NCBI GenBank assembly: GCA_900319235.1
Contig: ONNR01000007.1
Span: 62,001-126,000, forward strand
DNA: 64,000 nt
Direction of reading: 5' to 3'
From: an uncultured Prevotellaceae bacterium
GTDB taxonomy: Bacteria; Bacteroidota; Bacteroidia; Bacteroidales; UBA3663
Positions within the stretch are counted from its first letter, which is position 1. Every line of letters begins with the position of its first letter. A model generated the notes under the pieces. It did not search any database, was not told the DNA's origin, and saw only the letters and a program-made list of their open reading frames with translations. Made by a program: the position numbers and the translations under genes. Shown one piece after another: positions 1-8,485 of this stretch.

Positions 1-944
1 TCGACCAGCACGAGGTGGGCATCCTCTTTGGCAACGACTCTGTGGCGCAGGCCACCTACAAGGCTGTGAGCAAGATTTACGAATACAAGGATACGGCAGC
101 ATGCGGCTCGGGCTCGATCTTCCAGTCGATGAACTCGACGGTGACGATGAACCTTGCCACGTTGTTCCACCTGCGCGGCATCAACCTGACCACGTCGGGT
201 GCCTGCGCTTCGGGCAGCCACGCCCTGGGCCTTGCCTACCTCCTCATCAAGGATGGTCTGCAGGATTGCATCATCGCCGGTGGTGCACAGGAGGTGAATC
301 CCGAATCGGTGGGTTCGTTCGACGGCATCCAGGCTTTCTCGACCCGCGAGGATGAGCCTACGAAGGCCAGCCGCCCATTCGACAAGAACCGCGACGGACT
401 GGTGCCTGGTGGTGGCGCTGCCACGCTGATCGTTGAGAGCCTTGAGCACGCCCTGGCACGCGGCGCACAGCCTATTGCCGAGATCATCGGCTGGGGCTTC
501 AGCGGTAACGGCGACCACATCTCGACCCCCAACGTGGCTGGTCCACAGCGTTCGCTGGAACTGGCTTTGAAGAGCGCTGGTGTGGATGTGCACGAGATCG
601 GTTATGTGAACGCACACGCCACTTCGACCCACGCTGGCGACGGACGCGAGGCCATGGCCATTGCCAACGTCTTTGGCGACTACAAGGTGCCCGTGACTTC
701 GACCAAGGGTCAGACCGGACATGAGATGTGGATGGCAGGTGCATCGGAGGCCATCTATTCGATCCTGATGATGAAGAACAACTTCATTGCCGGTTCGCTC
801 AACTTCGAGGAGCCCGACGAGGAGACGGCCTGCATCAACGTGATCGCCAAGACGCAGGAGGCCCACTTCGACATGTTCCTGAGCAACAGCTTCGGATTCG
901 GAGGAACCAATTCAACCCTTATTATCAAGGATTATAAGGGTTGA
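1..944 (+). CDS. beta-ketoacyl-ACP synthase (KAS II/FabF-like), 5'-truncated by window edge
   Basis: Condensing enzyme that extends an acyl-ACP with malonyl-ACP. The frame is open from base 3 (DQHEVGILFGN...), so the true start lies left of the window; the GTG at 15 is internal. The catalytic triad is visible: nucleophilic Cys in SGACASG (codon near 203), His in NAHATSTHAGD, and His in KGQTGHEMWMAG, with a C-terminal FGFGGTN glycine loop. It lies just upstream of an ACP, two dehydratase-like proteins and FabG on the same strand, so it probably acts in a dedicated polyene/fatty-acid-like pathway rather than bulk lipid synthesis. The family is certain; the pathway is inference. Confidence 0.93.
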   Translation, partial: DQHEVGILFGNDSVAQATYKAVSKIYEYKDTAACGSGSIFQSMNSTVTMNLATLFHLRGINLTTSGACASGSHALGLAYLLIKDGLQDCIIAGGAQEVNPESVGSFDGIQAFSTREDEPTKASRPFDKNRDGLVPGGGAATLIVESLEHALARGAQPIAEIIGWGFSGNGDHISTPNVAGPQRSLELALKSAGVDVHEIGYVNAHATSTHAGDGREAMAIANVFGDYKVPVTSTKGQTGHEMWMAGASEAIYSILMMKNNFIAGSLNFEEPDEETACINVIAKTQEAHFDMFLSNSFGFGGTNSTLIIKDYKG

Positions 945-990
945 GAAGGGATTCTAAGGGATAATTAGGGATTTTAAGGGATTTTTGGGG
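927..990 (+). repeat. degenerate tandem AGGGATTnTA repeat at gene 3' end
   Basis: A run of about ten-base units (AAGGGATTCTA, AGGGATAATT, AGGGATTTTA, AGGGATTTTT) starts inside the last codons of the ketosynthase and continues past its stop. No hairpin explains it. A similar arrangement with a different unit is found at the 3' end of the MMPL gene. Confidence 0.6.
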
Positions 991-1108
991 ACGGATGTTT
1001 TTGGGTCCCGGATCTCTAATCCTGAAGCTCTTTTCCCCAAAGCCCTATTCTTAAAGACAAAGTGAATTATTAACAAAGAAATAAGAAATTTTAAAAGTAT
1101 AGAAAAGT

Positions 1109-1348
1109 ATGACACGTGAAGAAATTATCGATCAGGTAAAGGAAGTCCTCGCTGAGGAATTTGAGGTAGAACAGGACGTCATGACCGACGACGCCAACAT
1201 CAAGGATACCCTTGAGCTCGACAGCCTTTCGCTCGTTGACCTCGTTGCAGTAATTGAGCACACCTTCAAGGTGAAGATTCCTGCTGCCGACCTCCCAACC
1301 GTCAAGACTTTCGCTCAGCTCTACGACTACATCGAGAGCCACCTCTAA
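1109..1348 (+). CDS. acyl carrier protein (79 aa)
   Basis: Small acidic carrier protein with the phosphopantetheine attachment motif ELDSLSLVDL; the modified Ser is near residue 38. Its length is normal for an ACP. It sits between a ketosynthase and two hotdog-fold proteins, so it is probably the dedicated carrier of this pathway rather than the housekeeping AcpP. A strong terminator follows directly, which may uncouple its expression from the downstream genes. Confidence 0.93.
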   Translation: MTREEIIDQVKEVLAEEFEVEQDVMTDDANIKDTLELDSLSLVDLVAVIEHTFKVKIPAADLPTVKTFAQLYDYIESHL

Positions 1349-1372
1349 TCGAGGATATTCGAAAGAAATCAG

Positions 1373-1411
1373 CGCCCTGCGGACCCTTCAATGGTGCGCG
1401 GGGCGTTTTTT
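1373..1411 (+). terminator. intrinsic terminator after the ACP gene
   Basis: A 9-bp stem pairs 1373-1381 with 1397-1405, extended by 3 bp after one mismatch, and is followed by six T residues (1406-1411). It ends 28 nt before the next ATG and excludes the in-frame ATG at 1391 as a start, because that codon lies in the hairpin loop. Confidence 0.85.
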
Positions 1412-1438
1412 AACTCCTCTCTTTTACCCTTAAAGATT

Positions 1439-1864
1439 ATGCTGTATCAAGGAGAAGATATCAAGAAACTCATCCCACAACGCGACCCCATCATGATGGT
1501 CGATGCGCTGGTCAGTGCCGAAGGTGATGTCTGCAAGACCGAACTTGGTGTGCGTGAAAGCAATTTCTTCATCGAGGACGACCAACTGATGTCGGAGCCC
1601 GGTCTCATCGAGCACATCGCACAGTCGGCAAGCGCCTTTGCGGGCTATCGGTGTGTGGTGAAGGGCGAACCTGCCCCCGTGGGATATATCGGCGAGGTCA
1701 AGAAGTTCCATTGCTACCGCCGCCCTGCCATCGGTGACGTGCTCAGCACTACCATCACCATGGGTGCCGAAGTCAATGGCATCACCATCATCACGGGCGA
1801 AACGACCGTGAACGGGGAAGTGGTGGCCGACACACAGATGAAGATCTTTACAGCCGACGAGTAA
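1439..1864 (+). CDS. FabZ/ApeP-like hotdog dehydratase (141 aa)
   Basis: Hotdog-fold protein resembling 3-hydroxyacyl-ACP dehydratases of aryl-polyene clusters. IPQRDPIMMVDAL near the N-terminus and the SEPGLIEHIAQSASAFAGY helix match FabA/FabZ-type family features; the PGLIEHIAQ helix is where FabA/FabZ proteins place an acidic catalytic residue. The start at 1439 is chosen because an earlier in-frame ATG lies inside the preceding terminator. A second hotdog protein follows 23 nt later, suggesting a heterodimer or two steps. Exact substrate unknown. Confidence 0.8.
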   Translation: MLYQGEDIKKLIPQRDPIMMVDALVSAEGDVCKTELGVRESNFFIEDDQLMSEPGLIEHIAQSASAFAGYRCVVKGEPAPVGYIGEVKKFHCYRRPAIGDVLSTTITMGAEVNGITIITGETTVNGEVVADTQMKIFTADE

Positions 1865-1887
1865 TTGCGACCATAAATTTCGAAACT

Positions 1888-2268
1888 ATGCTACTAAAGG
1901 ATAAGTTTTACAAGGTGCAGCAGGAGAACGTCCTGTCGCCCCTTCATGGCGTCTATTTGATCGCTTTGCTACCCGATGCCGACGTCTATCGCGGACATTT
2001 CCCCCACAAGGCGGTGTGCCCAGGTGTGTGCAACATCGAGACCATCCGCGAATGTGCCGAGATGCTCACGGGCAAGAAACTCTTCATGAAGACCATCAAG
2101 CAATGCCGCCTCACGGCAGTAGCCACCCCGCAGGTGTGCCCCTTGCTCGACGTCGATGTGATGCTGACTCCCAATCAGGACAGTTCGGCTTACATCATCC
2201 AGGCACGTATCGCCGATGCCGAGACTACCTATATGGAACTGAAGGGAGAGTTTTCAGTTAACAATTAA
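1888..2268 (+). CDS. ApeI/FabZ-like hotdog dehydratase (126 aa)
   Basis: Second hotdog protein. It carries YRGHFPHKAVCPGV, the FabZ-type GHFP motif in which His is the catalytic base, so of the pair this one more clearly retains the dehydratase signature. It ends in an AT-rich heptamer repeat that contributes the last codons (SVNN). Probably part of the same transcript as the previous gene. Its role in dehydrating 3-hydroxyacyl-ACP intermediates is inferred from family and neighbours. Confidence 0.8.
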   Translation: MLLKDKFYKVQQENVLSPLHGVYLIALLPDADVYRGHFPHKAVCPGVCNIETIRECAEMLTGKKLFMKTIKQCRLTAVATPQVCPLLDVDVMLTPNQDSSAYIIQARIADAETTYMELKGEFSVNN

Positions 2269-2295
2269 CAATTAATAATTAACAATTAACAATTG
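2257..2295. repeat. heptamer-period AT repeat (TTAAYAA)n
   Basis: Five or six units alternating TTAACAA and TTAATAA with 7-bp period, ending in CAATTG. The first units encode the last residues of the upstream gene. The same repeat type recurs at six other gene junctions in the window. Confidence 0.75.
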
Positions 2296-2311
2296 TTGGT
2301 TTGATCAAAGG

Positions 2312-4825
2312 ATGACAAACTTTTTCATTAGAATATATCATTTCTTCGACAAGCACAGGGTGGTGTGGGTTGCACTGTGGGCTTTTCTGCTGTGTTTCTT
2401 CGGCTATTTTTCGACCAAGATCTACCTGGAGGAGGACATTGCACGCCTGCTGCCATCGTCGAGGAACGAGGACGGAAGCATCAAGCTCGCCTTCTCGAGC
2501 CTGAGGATCAAGGACAAGACGTTCATCATCTTCCACGACCGCGAGGGCATCGGCGTGGATTCGCTCAGCAACGTGGTGGATGCCTTCTGCGACTCGATAC
2601 AGGCGCGTGACAATCAGCGCCCCGAGAACATGCGCACCATTGGCAACCTCTTCAGCCAGGTGCATACCGACGACATCATGTTCGAGGGCATCGACTACAT
2701 GATGGAGCATCTGCCCAACTACATCGACACTTCGGCCTATGCGGGCTTCGACACGCTGCAGACCGAGGCACACATCCTGAAGCAACTGCAGGAGAACAAG
2801 GCGCAGGCCACTTCGCTCATCGGTGAGGCCTTCCCCGAGCTGCTGCAGATCGACCCAATCGGTATGCGTTATGTGCTGATGGACAAGATGAAGGGACTGA
2901 TGAATGCGGGCGGAAGTTACTCGATCGTCAACCAGCACCTTTTCGTGCCAGATTCGACCGTGGCTGCCGTGGTCATCACACCAAGGTTTGCCAGCACCGA
3001 CTCGGGCAACGGCGCCATCCTCTTCCAGTGGATGAACGAATATATCGAGCAATTTGAGACCATCGCCCCAGGCGTGAAGATCGGCTATCACGGTTCGCCT
3101 GCCAATGGTGCCTATAACTCGTGGACGCTGAAGAAGGACATCAAGAACAACATCATGTGGTCGCTGATCATCGTGCTGCTGGTCATCTTCCTGTGCTTCC
3201 GCAACTGGAATACCATCCCGCTCCTGCTGCTGCCCGTCTTGTTCGGCACGGTGTTCGGCCTGGCGATGATGTACTTCATCAAGGGTCAGTTCTCGCTGCT
3301 TGCCTTGGGCATCGGCGCCATCGTGCTGGGCGTGGCCTTGAGTTACGTGCTGCACGTCATCACCCACTACAAGTACGTGGGCGACCCGGTACAGGTGCTC
3401 AAGGACCAGGTGAAGCCCGTCCTGATGGGCTGCATCACCACCATCGGTTCGTTCCTGGGTCTGATCTTCATCCAGACGGACCTCCTGCAGGACTTCGGCC
3501 TGTTTGCCACCTTTGCCATCGTGGGTACTACGGTGTTCTCGCTGGCATTCCTGCCTCCGTTCTTCAACGAAAGGAAGAACAAGCTGAACCGCCATGCGTT
3601 CAAGGTGATCGACCGCATCAATGCCTATCCCATCGACCGCAACAAGCCCCTGCTGGCCATCATCGCTGTGCTGACCGTCGTCTGCGTAGCTTATTATCTC
3701 ATTGGAGGCACTAACTTCGATGCCGATATGCGCAACCTGGGCTATTGGCCCAATAACCTTGCCGAGACCGAGGCACTGGTGCGTGAGAAGACCGATTCGG
3801 GCGACCGTCACCAGTACTTTGCCGCCAGTGGTGCAACGATGGAGGAGGCCATCGAGAACTTCTCGCTCATGGCCGAGAAACTCGATTCGCTGCAGGAGGA
3901 GGGCCTCGTGACCAAATATACCCACACGTCGGAACTCTTCATCCCCAAGCGTGTGCAGCAGGAGCGCATCGACGCCTGGCACAACTACTGGACCGAGGAG
4001 CGCCTTGCCAACGTGCGTGCGCTGATCAACAAGTGTGCACCCAAGGCCGGTGTCAATGCTGCGGCCTTCGAACCCTTCTTCGTGGCTGCTACGCGCGATT
4101 ACGAACCTGATGCCCTCTACGAGCAGGAGTTTATCCCCGAGGGATATCGCACCACACTGATGGAGCAGACTTACGACGGATCGTACCTCTGCTTCTCGAC
4201 CGTCTATTGCGAGAACGACTCGGTACGAAGTGACTCGACCGACTATCACCGCATCTGCGATGCCGTGGCCAATGAGCCCAACCTGATGGTGCTCGACACT
4301 TACTATTATGCACAGGATACCCTGCGCCAGTTGGGACAGGACTTCAATGTGCTGCAGTGGGTTTCGATGGCCTTCGTGCTTCTGGTGCTGCTGATTTCGT
4401 TCCGCTTCAATCTGAAGAACTCGCTGCTCTGCTTCCTGCCCATCGTCATCTCGTGGATCATCGTGCTCGGTGCGATGAACATCTTCGGCATACGGTTCAA
4501 CCTGATCAACATCATCATCTCGACGTTCATCTTCGGCATCGGTGTCGATTATTCGATCTTCGTGATGAACGGACTGATCGGAAAGGGAGGAGCTGACACA
4601 AGGCATAACAAGCTGCTCGCCTATCACAAGACGGCCATCCTCTTCTCGGCCCTGGCGCTGATCGTGACCGTAGGTTCGATGAACTTTGCCGTGCATCCGG
4701 CCATTAGGTCGGTGGGCTTTGCCACGCTTGTCGGCATGATTGCTGCCGTGCTCTTTGCCTATGTGGTCGAGCCGTTCCTGTATCGGCTGCTTAGTTCGAA
4801 GGGTTCGAAAGGTTCGAAAGGTTAA
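2312..4825 (+). CDS. MMPL/RND-family lipid exporter (837 aa)
   Basis: Large inner-membrane transporter with two repeats. Each half has a first membrane helix (residues about 15-35), a long periplasmic loop, then a five-helix block (about 285-420 and 685-830); the second block includes FIFGIGVDYSIFVMNG, typical of RND/MMPL proteins. Polyene and flexirubin clusters encode such exporters alongside a LolA-like protein, as here, so it probably moves the lipid product out of the inner membrane. The C-terminus (SSKGSKGSKG) is encoded by a GGTTCGAAA tandem repeat. Confidence 0.88.
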   Translation: MTNFFIRIYHFFDKHRVVWVALWAFLLCFFGYFSTKIYLEEDIARLLPSSRNEDGSIKLAFSSLRIKDKTFIIFHDREGIGVDSLSNVVDAFCDSIQARDNQRPENMRTIGNLFSQVHTDDIMFEGIDYMMEHLPNYIDTSAYAGFDTLQTEAHILKQLQENKAQATSLIGEAFPELLQIDPIGMRYVLMDKMKGLMNAGGSYSIVNQHLFVPDSTVAAVVITPRFASTDSGNGAILFQWMNEYIEQFETIAPGVKIGYHGSPANGAYNSWTLKKDIKNNIMWSLIIVLLVIFLCFRNWNTIPLLLLPVLFGTVFGLAMMYFIKGQFSLLALGIGAIVLGVALSYVLHVITHYKYVGDPVQVLKDQVKPVLMGCITTIGSFLGLIFIQTDLLQDFGLFATFAIVGTTVFSLAFLPPFFNERKNKLNRHAFKVIDRINAYPIDRNKPLLAIIAVLTVVCVAYYLIGGTNFDADMRNLGYWPNNLAETEALVREKTDSGDRHQYFAASGATMEEAIENFSLMAEKLDSLQEEGLVTKYTHTSELFIPKRVQQERIDAWHNYWTEERLANVRALINKCAPKAGVNAAAFEPFFVAATRDYEPDALYEQEFIPEGYRTTLMEQTYDGSYLCFSTVYCENDSVRSDSTDYHRICDAVANEPNLMVLDTYYYAQDTLRQLGQDFNVLQWVSMAFVLLVLLISFRFNLKNSLLCFLPIVISWIIVLGAMNIFGIRFNLINIIISTFIFGIGVDYSIFVMNGLIGKGGADTRHNKLLAYHKTAILFSALALIVTVGSMNFAVHPAIRSVGFATLVGMIAAVLFAYVVEPFLYRLLSSKGSKGSKG

Positions 4826-4843
4826 GAGGGGTTCGAAAGGTTA
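4794..4843 (+). repeat. GGTTCGAAA tandem repeat across a stop codon
   Basis: About five near-identical 9-10 bp units (GGTTCGAAA) begin inside the final codons of the MMPL gene and run past its TAA. One unit is degenerate (GGTTAAGAG). Confidence 0.75.
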
Positions 4844-4847
4844 GGAG

Positions 4848-4918
4848 GCAGCCAAAGATGGCTGCTGACGAAAACAAACGGGGTAAGAAGTAGCCAAGCT
4901 TGGCTGCTGACGAAAAAC
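4848..4918 (+). repeat. two copies of the dispersed GCAGCCA/TGGCTGC palindrome
   Basis: Copy one (4848-4876): GCAGCCA-AAGA-TGGCTGC followed by TGACGAAAAC. Copy two (4890-4918): TAGCCA-AGCT-TGGCTG followed by the same TGACGAAAA tail. They fill the spacer between the exporter and the FAD enzyme and share core and orientation with copies at 6423-6541, 56956, 59405, 60505 and 61437-61519. Confidence 0.8.
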
Positions 4919-4940
4919 CGGATAAAGAAAGGATAAGGAT

Positions 4941-6419
4941 ATGAAATATGATGTTGTCATAGTAGGGTCGGGCCTGGGAGGACTGGAGTGCGGCTTCATC
5001 CTGGCCAAGCGCGGCATGAAGGTCGTGATACTGGAGCGCCAGCATCAGCCGGGTGGCTGCATGCAGAGCTTCATGCGTCATGGCGAACTGCTCGACACGG
5101 GTATGCACTACGTGGGCGGCATTGGCGAGGGCGGCTGCCTCTATGCACCGTTCAAGTATATGGGACTGATGGACCTGCCTTGGCAGCACCTCGATCCGAC
5201 AGGTTTCGACCGTGTGACCATCGGTGACCGGACGTTCCGATATGCCGAAGGACACGAAGCCTTTGTCGAGACATTGGCAAAGGACTTCCCGAAGGAGCGC
5301 GAAGGTCTGAAGAAATACTGCAAGGTGATGTGCGAGGTGTGCGATCACCTCTACGATGCCATCCTGCCGCGCGATGAGGTGGACTTCTTCACCCAGTCGC
5401 TCTTTGCTTCGAGCACCTACGACTTCCTGCACGAGACGTTCCATGACGAGTTGCTGATCAATGTGCTGAGCGGTTCGTCGCTCAAGATGGAACTCGCCAA
5501 GGACACTTTGCCGCTCTACAACTTCGCCCAAGGCAACAATTCGTTCATCCAGGGCTCCTATCGTCTGCGTGGCGATGGAAACCTCATCGTGGACCGACTG
5601 ATGGAACAGATCAAGGCGATGGGTGGCGAGGTGATTTGCGATGCCGAAGTCGAGGAACTCATCGAAAAGGATGGCCAACTGGTGGCTGCGCGTTGCAAGA
5701 ATGGCGAGATCTACGAAGGCAGCTACTTCATCAGCAATGCGCATCCTGCCGTCACTGTCGATATGGTGAAGGAATCGACGAAGATGAAGAAGGTCTATAA
5801 GAACCGCATCCACAGGCTCGAGAACACCTACGGCATGTTCACCACTTCGCTCATCATCAAGCCTGGTACGCTGAAGTACTTCAACTGGAACCAGTACATC
5901 TACCAGAAGCCCAATGTGTGGACCTACTTCAACGAGGATGGACCCGTGCAAGGTTGCCTGATCTCGTGCCGTTGTCCCATCGAGGGCGACGATGCACGCA
6001 TCCTCGACATCCTCACCCCATTGCCGTGGGAGAAGATTTCGCAGTGGGCTGACACGACTGTCGGACATCGTGGCGAGGAATACAAGGCGATGAAGGAACG
6101 CCTCTATAACGAGTGCGTGGCCCTTGCCGAGCGCTTCATCCCCGATCTGCACAACAAGGTGGAGGCACATTATACTTCGACACCTTTGACCTACCGCGAC
6201 TATACGCTCACACCCAATGGTTCGTGCTACGGCGTGCGCAAGGATTATCACAATCCGATGATGACCTTGCTTTCGGCCAAGACGCCTATCCCCAACCTCT
6301 TCCTCACGGGTCAGAGCCTGACCTTGCATGGTTTGCTTGGTGTGACGATGACCTCGCTGTTCACTGTGTCGGAGCTGATTGGCAAGCAGGCGGCTTGGGA
6401 GATCACGCAGACGAGGTGA
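4941..6419 (+). CDS. CrtI/retinol-saturase-like FAD oxidoreductase (492 aa)
   Basis: NAD(P)/FAD-dependent oxidoreductase of the phytoene desaturase and all-trans-retinol 13,14-reductase superfamily. The N-terminal dinucleotide-binding motif VIVGSGLGGLECG is followed by the family's LERQHQPGG segment; near the C-terminus, NLFLTGQSLTLHGLLG fits the FAD-binding motif. It starts 22 nt after a palindromic repeat. In this cluster it may desaturate, reduce or otherwise modify the polyene chain. Such an enzyme is not one of the core steps I know for aryl polyenes, so it hints at a product variant. Confidence 0.82.
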   Translation: MKYDVVIVGSGLGGLECGFILAKRGMKVVILERQHQPGGCMQSFMRHGELLDTGMHYVGGIGEGGCLYAPFKYMGLMDLPWQHLDPTGFDRVTIGDRTFRYAEGHEAFVETLAKDFPKEREGLKKYCKVMCEVCDHLYDAILPRDEVDFFTQSLFASSTYDFLHETFHDELLINVLSGSSLKMELAKDTLPLYNFAQGNNSFIQGSYRLRGDGNLIVDRLMEQIKAMGGEVICDAEVEELIEKDGQLVAARCKNGEIYEGSYFISNAHPAVTVDMVKESTKMKKVYKNRIHRLENTYGMFTTSLIIKPGTLKYFNWNQYIYQKPNVWTYFNEDGPVQGCLISCRCPIEGDDARILDILTPLPWEKISQWADTTVGHRGEEYKAMKERLYNECVALAERFIPDLHNKVEAHYTSTPLTYRDYTLTPNGSCYGVRKDYHNPMMTLLSAKTPIPNLFLTGQSLTLHGLLGVTMTSLFTVSELIGKQAAWEITQTR

Positions 6420-6422
6420 GAA

Positions 6423-6541
6423 GCAGCCAAACATGGCTGCTGACGAAAACGGGAGGGCCGAGAGAGGATAGGAAGCAGCCAAGGGTGGCTGCTGACGGAA
6501 ACGCGGCTGCTGAAGGAAACATGGCTGCTGACGGAAACGGG
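6423..6541 (+). repeat. four copies (two partial) of the dispersed GCAGCCA/TGGCTGC palindrome
   Basis: Two full copies (6423-6453 and 6474-6502) each have GCAGCCA, a short loop, TGGCTGC, then TGACGAAAAC or TGACGGAAAC. Two half copies (6503-6520 CGGCTGCTGAAGGAAAC; 6521-6541 ATGGCTGCTGACGGAAACG) lack the left arm. They occupy most of the 206-bp spacer before fabG. Confidence 0.8.
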
Positions 6542-6625
6542 AGGGGTTAAACCTTTGGGGCTCTTTTTGGTCAAAGAAATGGTGACCGCAGATAATTGTT
6601 ATTTGAAAATTATTTATTGTAGATT

Positions 6626-7354
6626 ATGAAATATGCTTTAGTCACAGGAGGTAGCCGCGGCATTGGCCGTGCAGTGAGTGTCAAGCTGGCACAATTGGGC
6701 TACCATATTATTATTAATTATGTGAGCCGCACCGATGCAGCCGAAGAGACACTCCGCCTGGTGCGTGAGGCTGGTAGCGATGGCGAGATGCTGCAGTTCA
6801 ATGTAGGCGACGCCGAACAGGTCAAGACGGCTCTCGAAGCCTGGCAGAATGCTCACGAGGATGAATACATCGAGGTGGTTGTCAACAATGCAGGCATTCG
6901 CCGTGACAACCTGATGGCCCTCATGCCAGCTGAAGACTGGTACAGCGTCATCAACGTTACGCTCGGAGGTTTCTACAACGTCACGGCTCCACTCATCCCA
7001 CAGATGCAGTTCCACAAGTTCGGACGCATCATCAACATGGCCAGCGTGAGCGGCATCATGGGTATGCAGGGGCAGACCAACTACAGCGCAGCCAAGGGCG
7101 GCCTTGTTGCTGCCACCAAGGCGCTTGCCAAGGAAGTTGCCCGCAAGAACATCACCGTCAATGCCGTTGCTCCAGGCTTCATCAAGACCGATATGGTGGA
7201 AGGCCTCGACGAGGCTGCCCTCAAGAAGACCATCCCCGCCAACCGTTTCGGTCAGCCCGAAGAGGTGGCAGAACTCGTTGCCTTCCTGGCTTCGCCCCAG
7301 GCTGGATACATTACGGGCAATGTCATCAGCATCAATGGTGGACTTTATACTTGA
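6626..7354 (+). CDS. fabG: 3-oxoacyl-ACP reductase, FabG-like SDR (242 aa)
   Basis: NADPH-dependent ketoreductase of the short-chain dehydrogenase family, expected to reduce the beta-keto group made by the upstream synthase. Visible motifs: TGGSRGIGRAV cofactor loop, VNNAGIRRD, catalytic Ser in ASVSGIMG, YSAAKGGL (Tyr and Lys), and the C-terminal ITGNVISINGG. Its length is standard. It lies between the FAD enzyme and the LolA-like gene. It is probably a pathway-specific FabG (ApeQ-like) rather than the housekeeping copy. Confidence 0.9.
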   Translation: MKYALVTGGSRGIGRAVSVKLAQLGYHIIINYVSRTDAAEETLRLVREAGSDGEMLQFNVGDAEQVKTALEAWQNAHEDEYIEVVVNNAGIRRDNLMALMPAEDWYSVINVTLGGFYNVTAPLIPQMQFHKFGRIINMASVSGIMGMQGQTNYSAAKGGLVAATKALAKEVARKNITVNAVAPGFIKTDMVEGLDEAALKKTIPANRFGQPEEVAELVAFLASPQAGYITGNVISINGGLYT

Positions 7355-7386
7355 TAATCTATTGTCGGAAAAAAACAAAAAAGAAA

Positions 7387-8037
7387 ATGAAAAGAATCAT
7401 CCGCATAGTTGCAGTGGCCCTTGTGGCTTCGATAGCAGCCCTTACGACATCGGTTTCGACTGTCCAGGCACAGGACCAGGACGTGATGAAGCAGGCAATG
7501 GAGGGCTACAAGAAAATCAATTCGATGACGGCTTCGGTCAAGAAGACCACCCACAACACGATGCTTGCCAAGGATCAGGTTACGACAGGCACGTTTTACT
7601 TCAAGAAGCCTGCCAAGATGTGTATTTCGACCAATGGCGGCAAGGACAAGCTTGTCACCGATGGAGAGAAGTTCACCATCGTTCAGGATGGACAGGCATC
7701 GACCGCGTCGGGCAGTGGAAGTTCGTCGCTCGGCCCCTTGGTAAATGCCATCAAGAATATCACCAGCGGTAACGAGGATACCGACCTCAGCGATGTGGCA
7801 GACATCGATATGGAGCGCGATGCCAACAGCATGACAATGACCATCACGCCCATCACAAGCAATGCTGCCGAGCGTCGCAAGCTCGTCTATCAGTCGTTTG
7901 TCATCGTCATCGATACCAAGGCAGGCGAATTGCGCAGCGTGCGCCTCAATGGCAAGTCGGGCAACTACGATCTGTATGAGTTCTCGAACTACAAGATGGA
8001 TGCTGCTGTAGCGGACTCGGTGTTTGAGGTGAAATGA
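7387..8037 (+). CDS. LolA-like outer-membrane lipid carrier (216 aa)
   Basis: Periplasmic protein with a signal peptide starting at the ATG at 7387 (MKRIIRIVAVALVASIAALT...AQA). An earlier in-frame Met would add a basic stretch before the signal and is unlikely. The mature part has the LolA-type half-barrel pattern (TASVKKTTHNTM, GTFYFKKPAKMCI, GEKFTIVQDG). LolA-like proteins accompany MMPL exporters in polyene clusters and are thought to shuttle lipid product to the outer membrane. Its stop overlaps the next start (ATGA). Confidence 0.85.
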   Translation: MKRIIRIVAVALVASIAALTTSVSTVQAQDQDVMKQAMEGYKKINSMTASVKKTTHNTMLAKDQVTTGTFYFKKPAKMCISTNGGKDKLVTDGEKFTIVQDGQASTASGSGSSSLGPLVNAIKNITSGNEDTDLSDVADIDMERDANSMTMTITPITSNAAERRKLVYQSFVIVIDTKAGELRSVRLNGKSGNYDLYEFSNYKMDAAVADSVFEVK

Positions 8038-8459
8038 AACTGGAAGACGTTATAAAGATTCCTGTCAAGTTCAGCGAGATTGACTCGATGGGACGTGCGT
8101 GGCATGGCTCCTACATCAAGTATATGGAGGATGGCCGTGAAGCGTTCGGCCGTCACTTCCCTGGCATTGGTTATGCCGATATGGTGAAGGCCGGCATCCT
8201 GGCGCCCATCGTCGATGTGCACGTCAAGTACTATGGACCCTTGGAACTTAACGATGTGGCTGTGATACGCACTACCTACGTTCCTAAGTTGGGCGCACGT
8301 CTTGACTTCCGCTACGAGATTCGCCGCGAACGTGACGATGCCCTTTGCTGCAGGGCATCCACCATCCAGCTCTTCATCGACCAGAAGCAGCAGCTTATGC
8401 TCGACGAACCCCAGTACTACATCGACTGGAAGCAGCGCAACGGTGTAGTGATTGATTAG
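8034..8459 (+). CDS. 4HBT-type acyl-ACP/CoA thioesterase (141 aa)
   Basis: Hotdog thioesterase related to YbgC and ApeH. FSEIDSMGRAWHGSYIKYMEDG corresponds to the conserved D-x-x-G-H/x-x-N-x-x-Y region, with the catalytic Asp retained. It overlaps the LolA-like gene by 4 nt, so the two are translationally coupled. It probably releases or proofreads acyl chains in the pathway and is the last gene of the polyene-like cluster. Confidence 0.82.
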   Translation: MKLEDVIKIPVKFSEIDSMGRAWHGSYIKYMEDGREAFGRHFPGIGYADMVKAGILAPIVDVHVKYYGPLELNDVAVIRTTYVPKLGARLDFRYEIRRERDDALCCRASTIQLFIDQKQQLMLDEPQYYIDWKQRNGVVID

Positions 8460-8485
8460 GATGTCGCTCCAATAATATTTGTACG

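Noticed and set aside
1391..1438. Upstream in-frame ATG for the dehydratase-like gene
   Set aside because: It lies in the loop of the ACP terminator, so translation from it is implausible.
2279..4696. Long minus-strand open frame opposite the MMPL exporter
   Set aside because: Lacks recognisable domains; the plus-strand gene has clear membrane topology and family motifs. An artefact of codon use in GC-rich DNA.
4791..6482. Minus-strand frame opposite the FAD oxidoreductase
   Set aside because: Overlaps a gene with intact cofactor motifs, crosses palindromic repeats, and its protein looks like a random translation.
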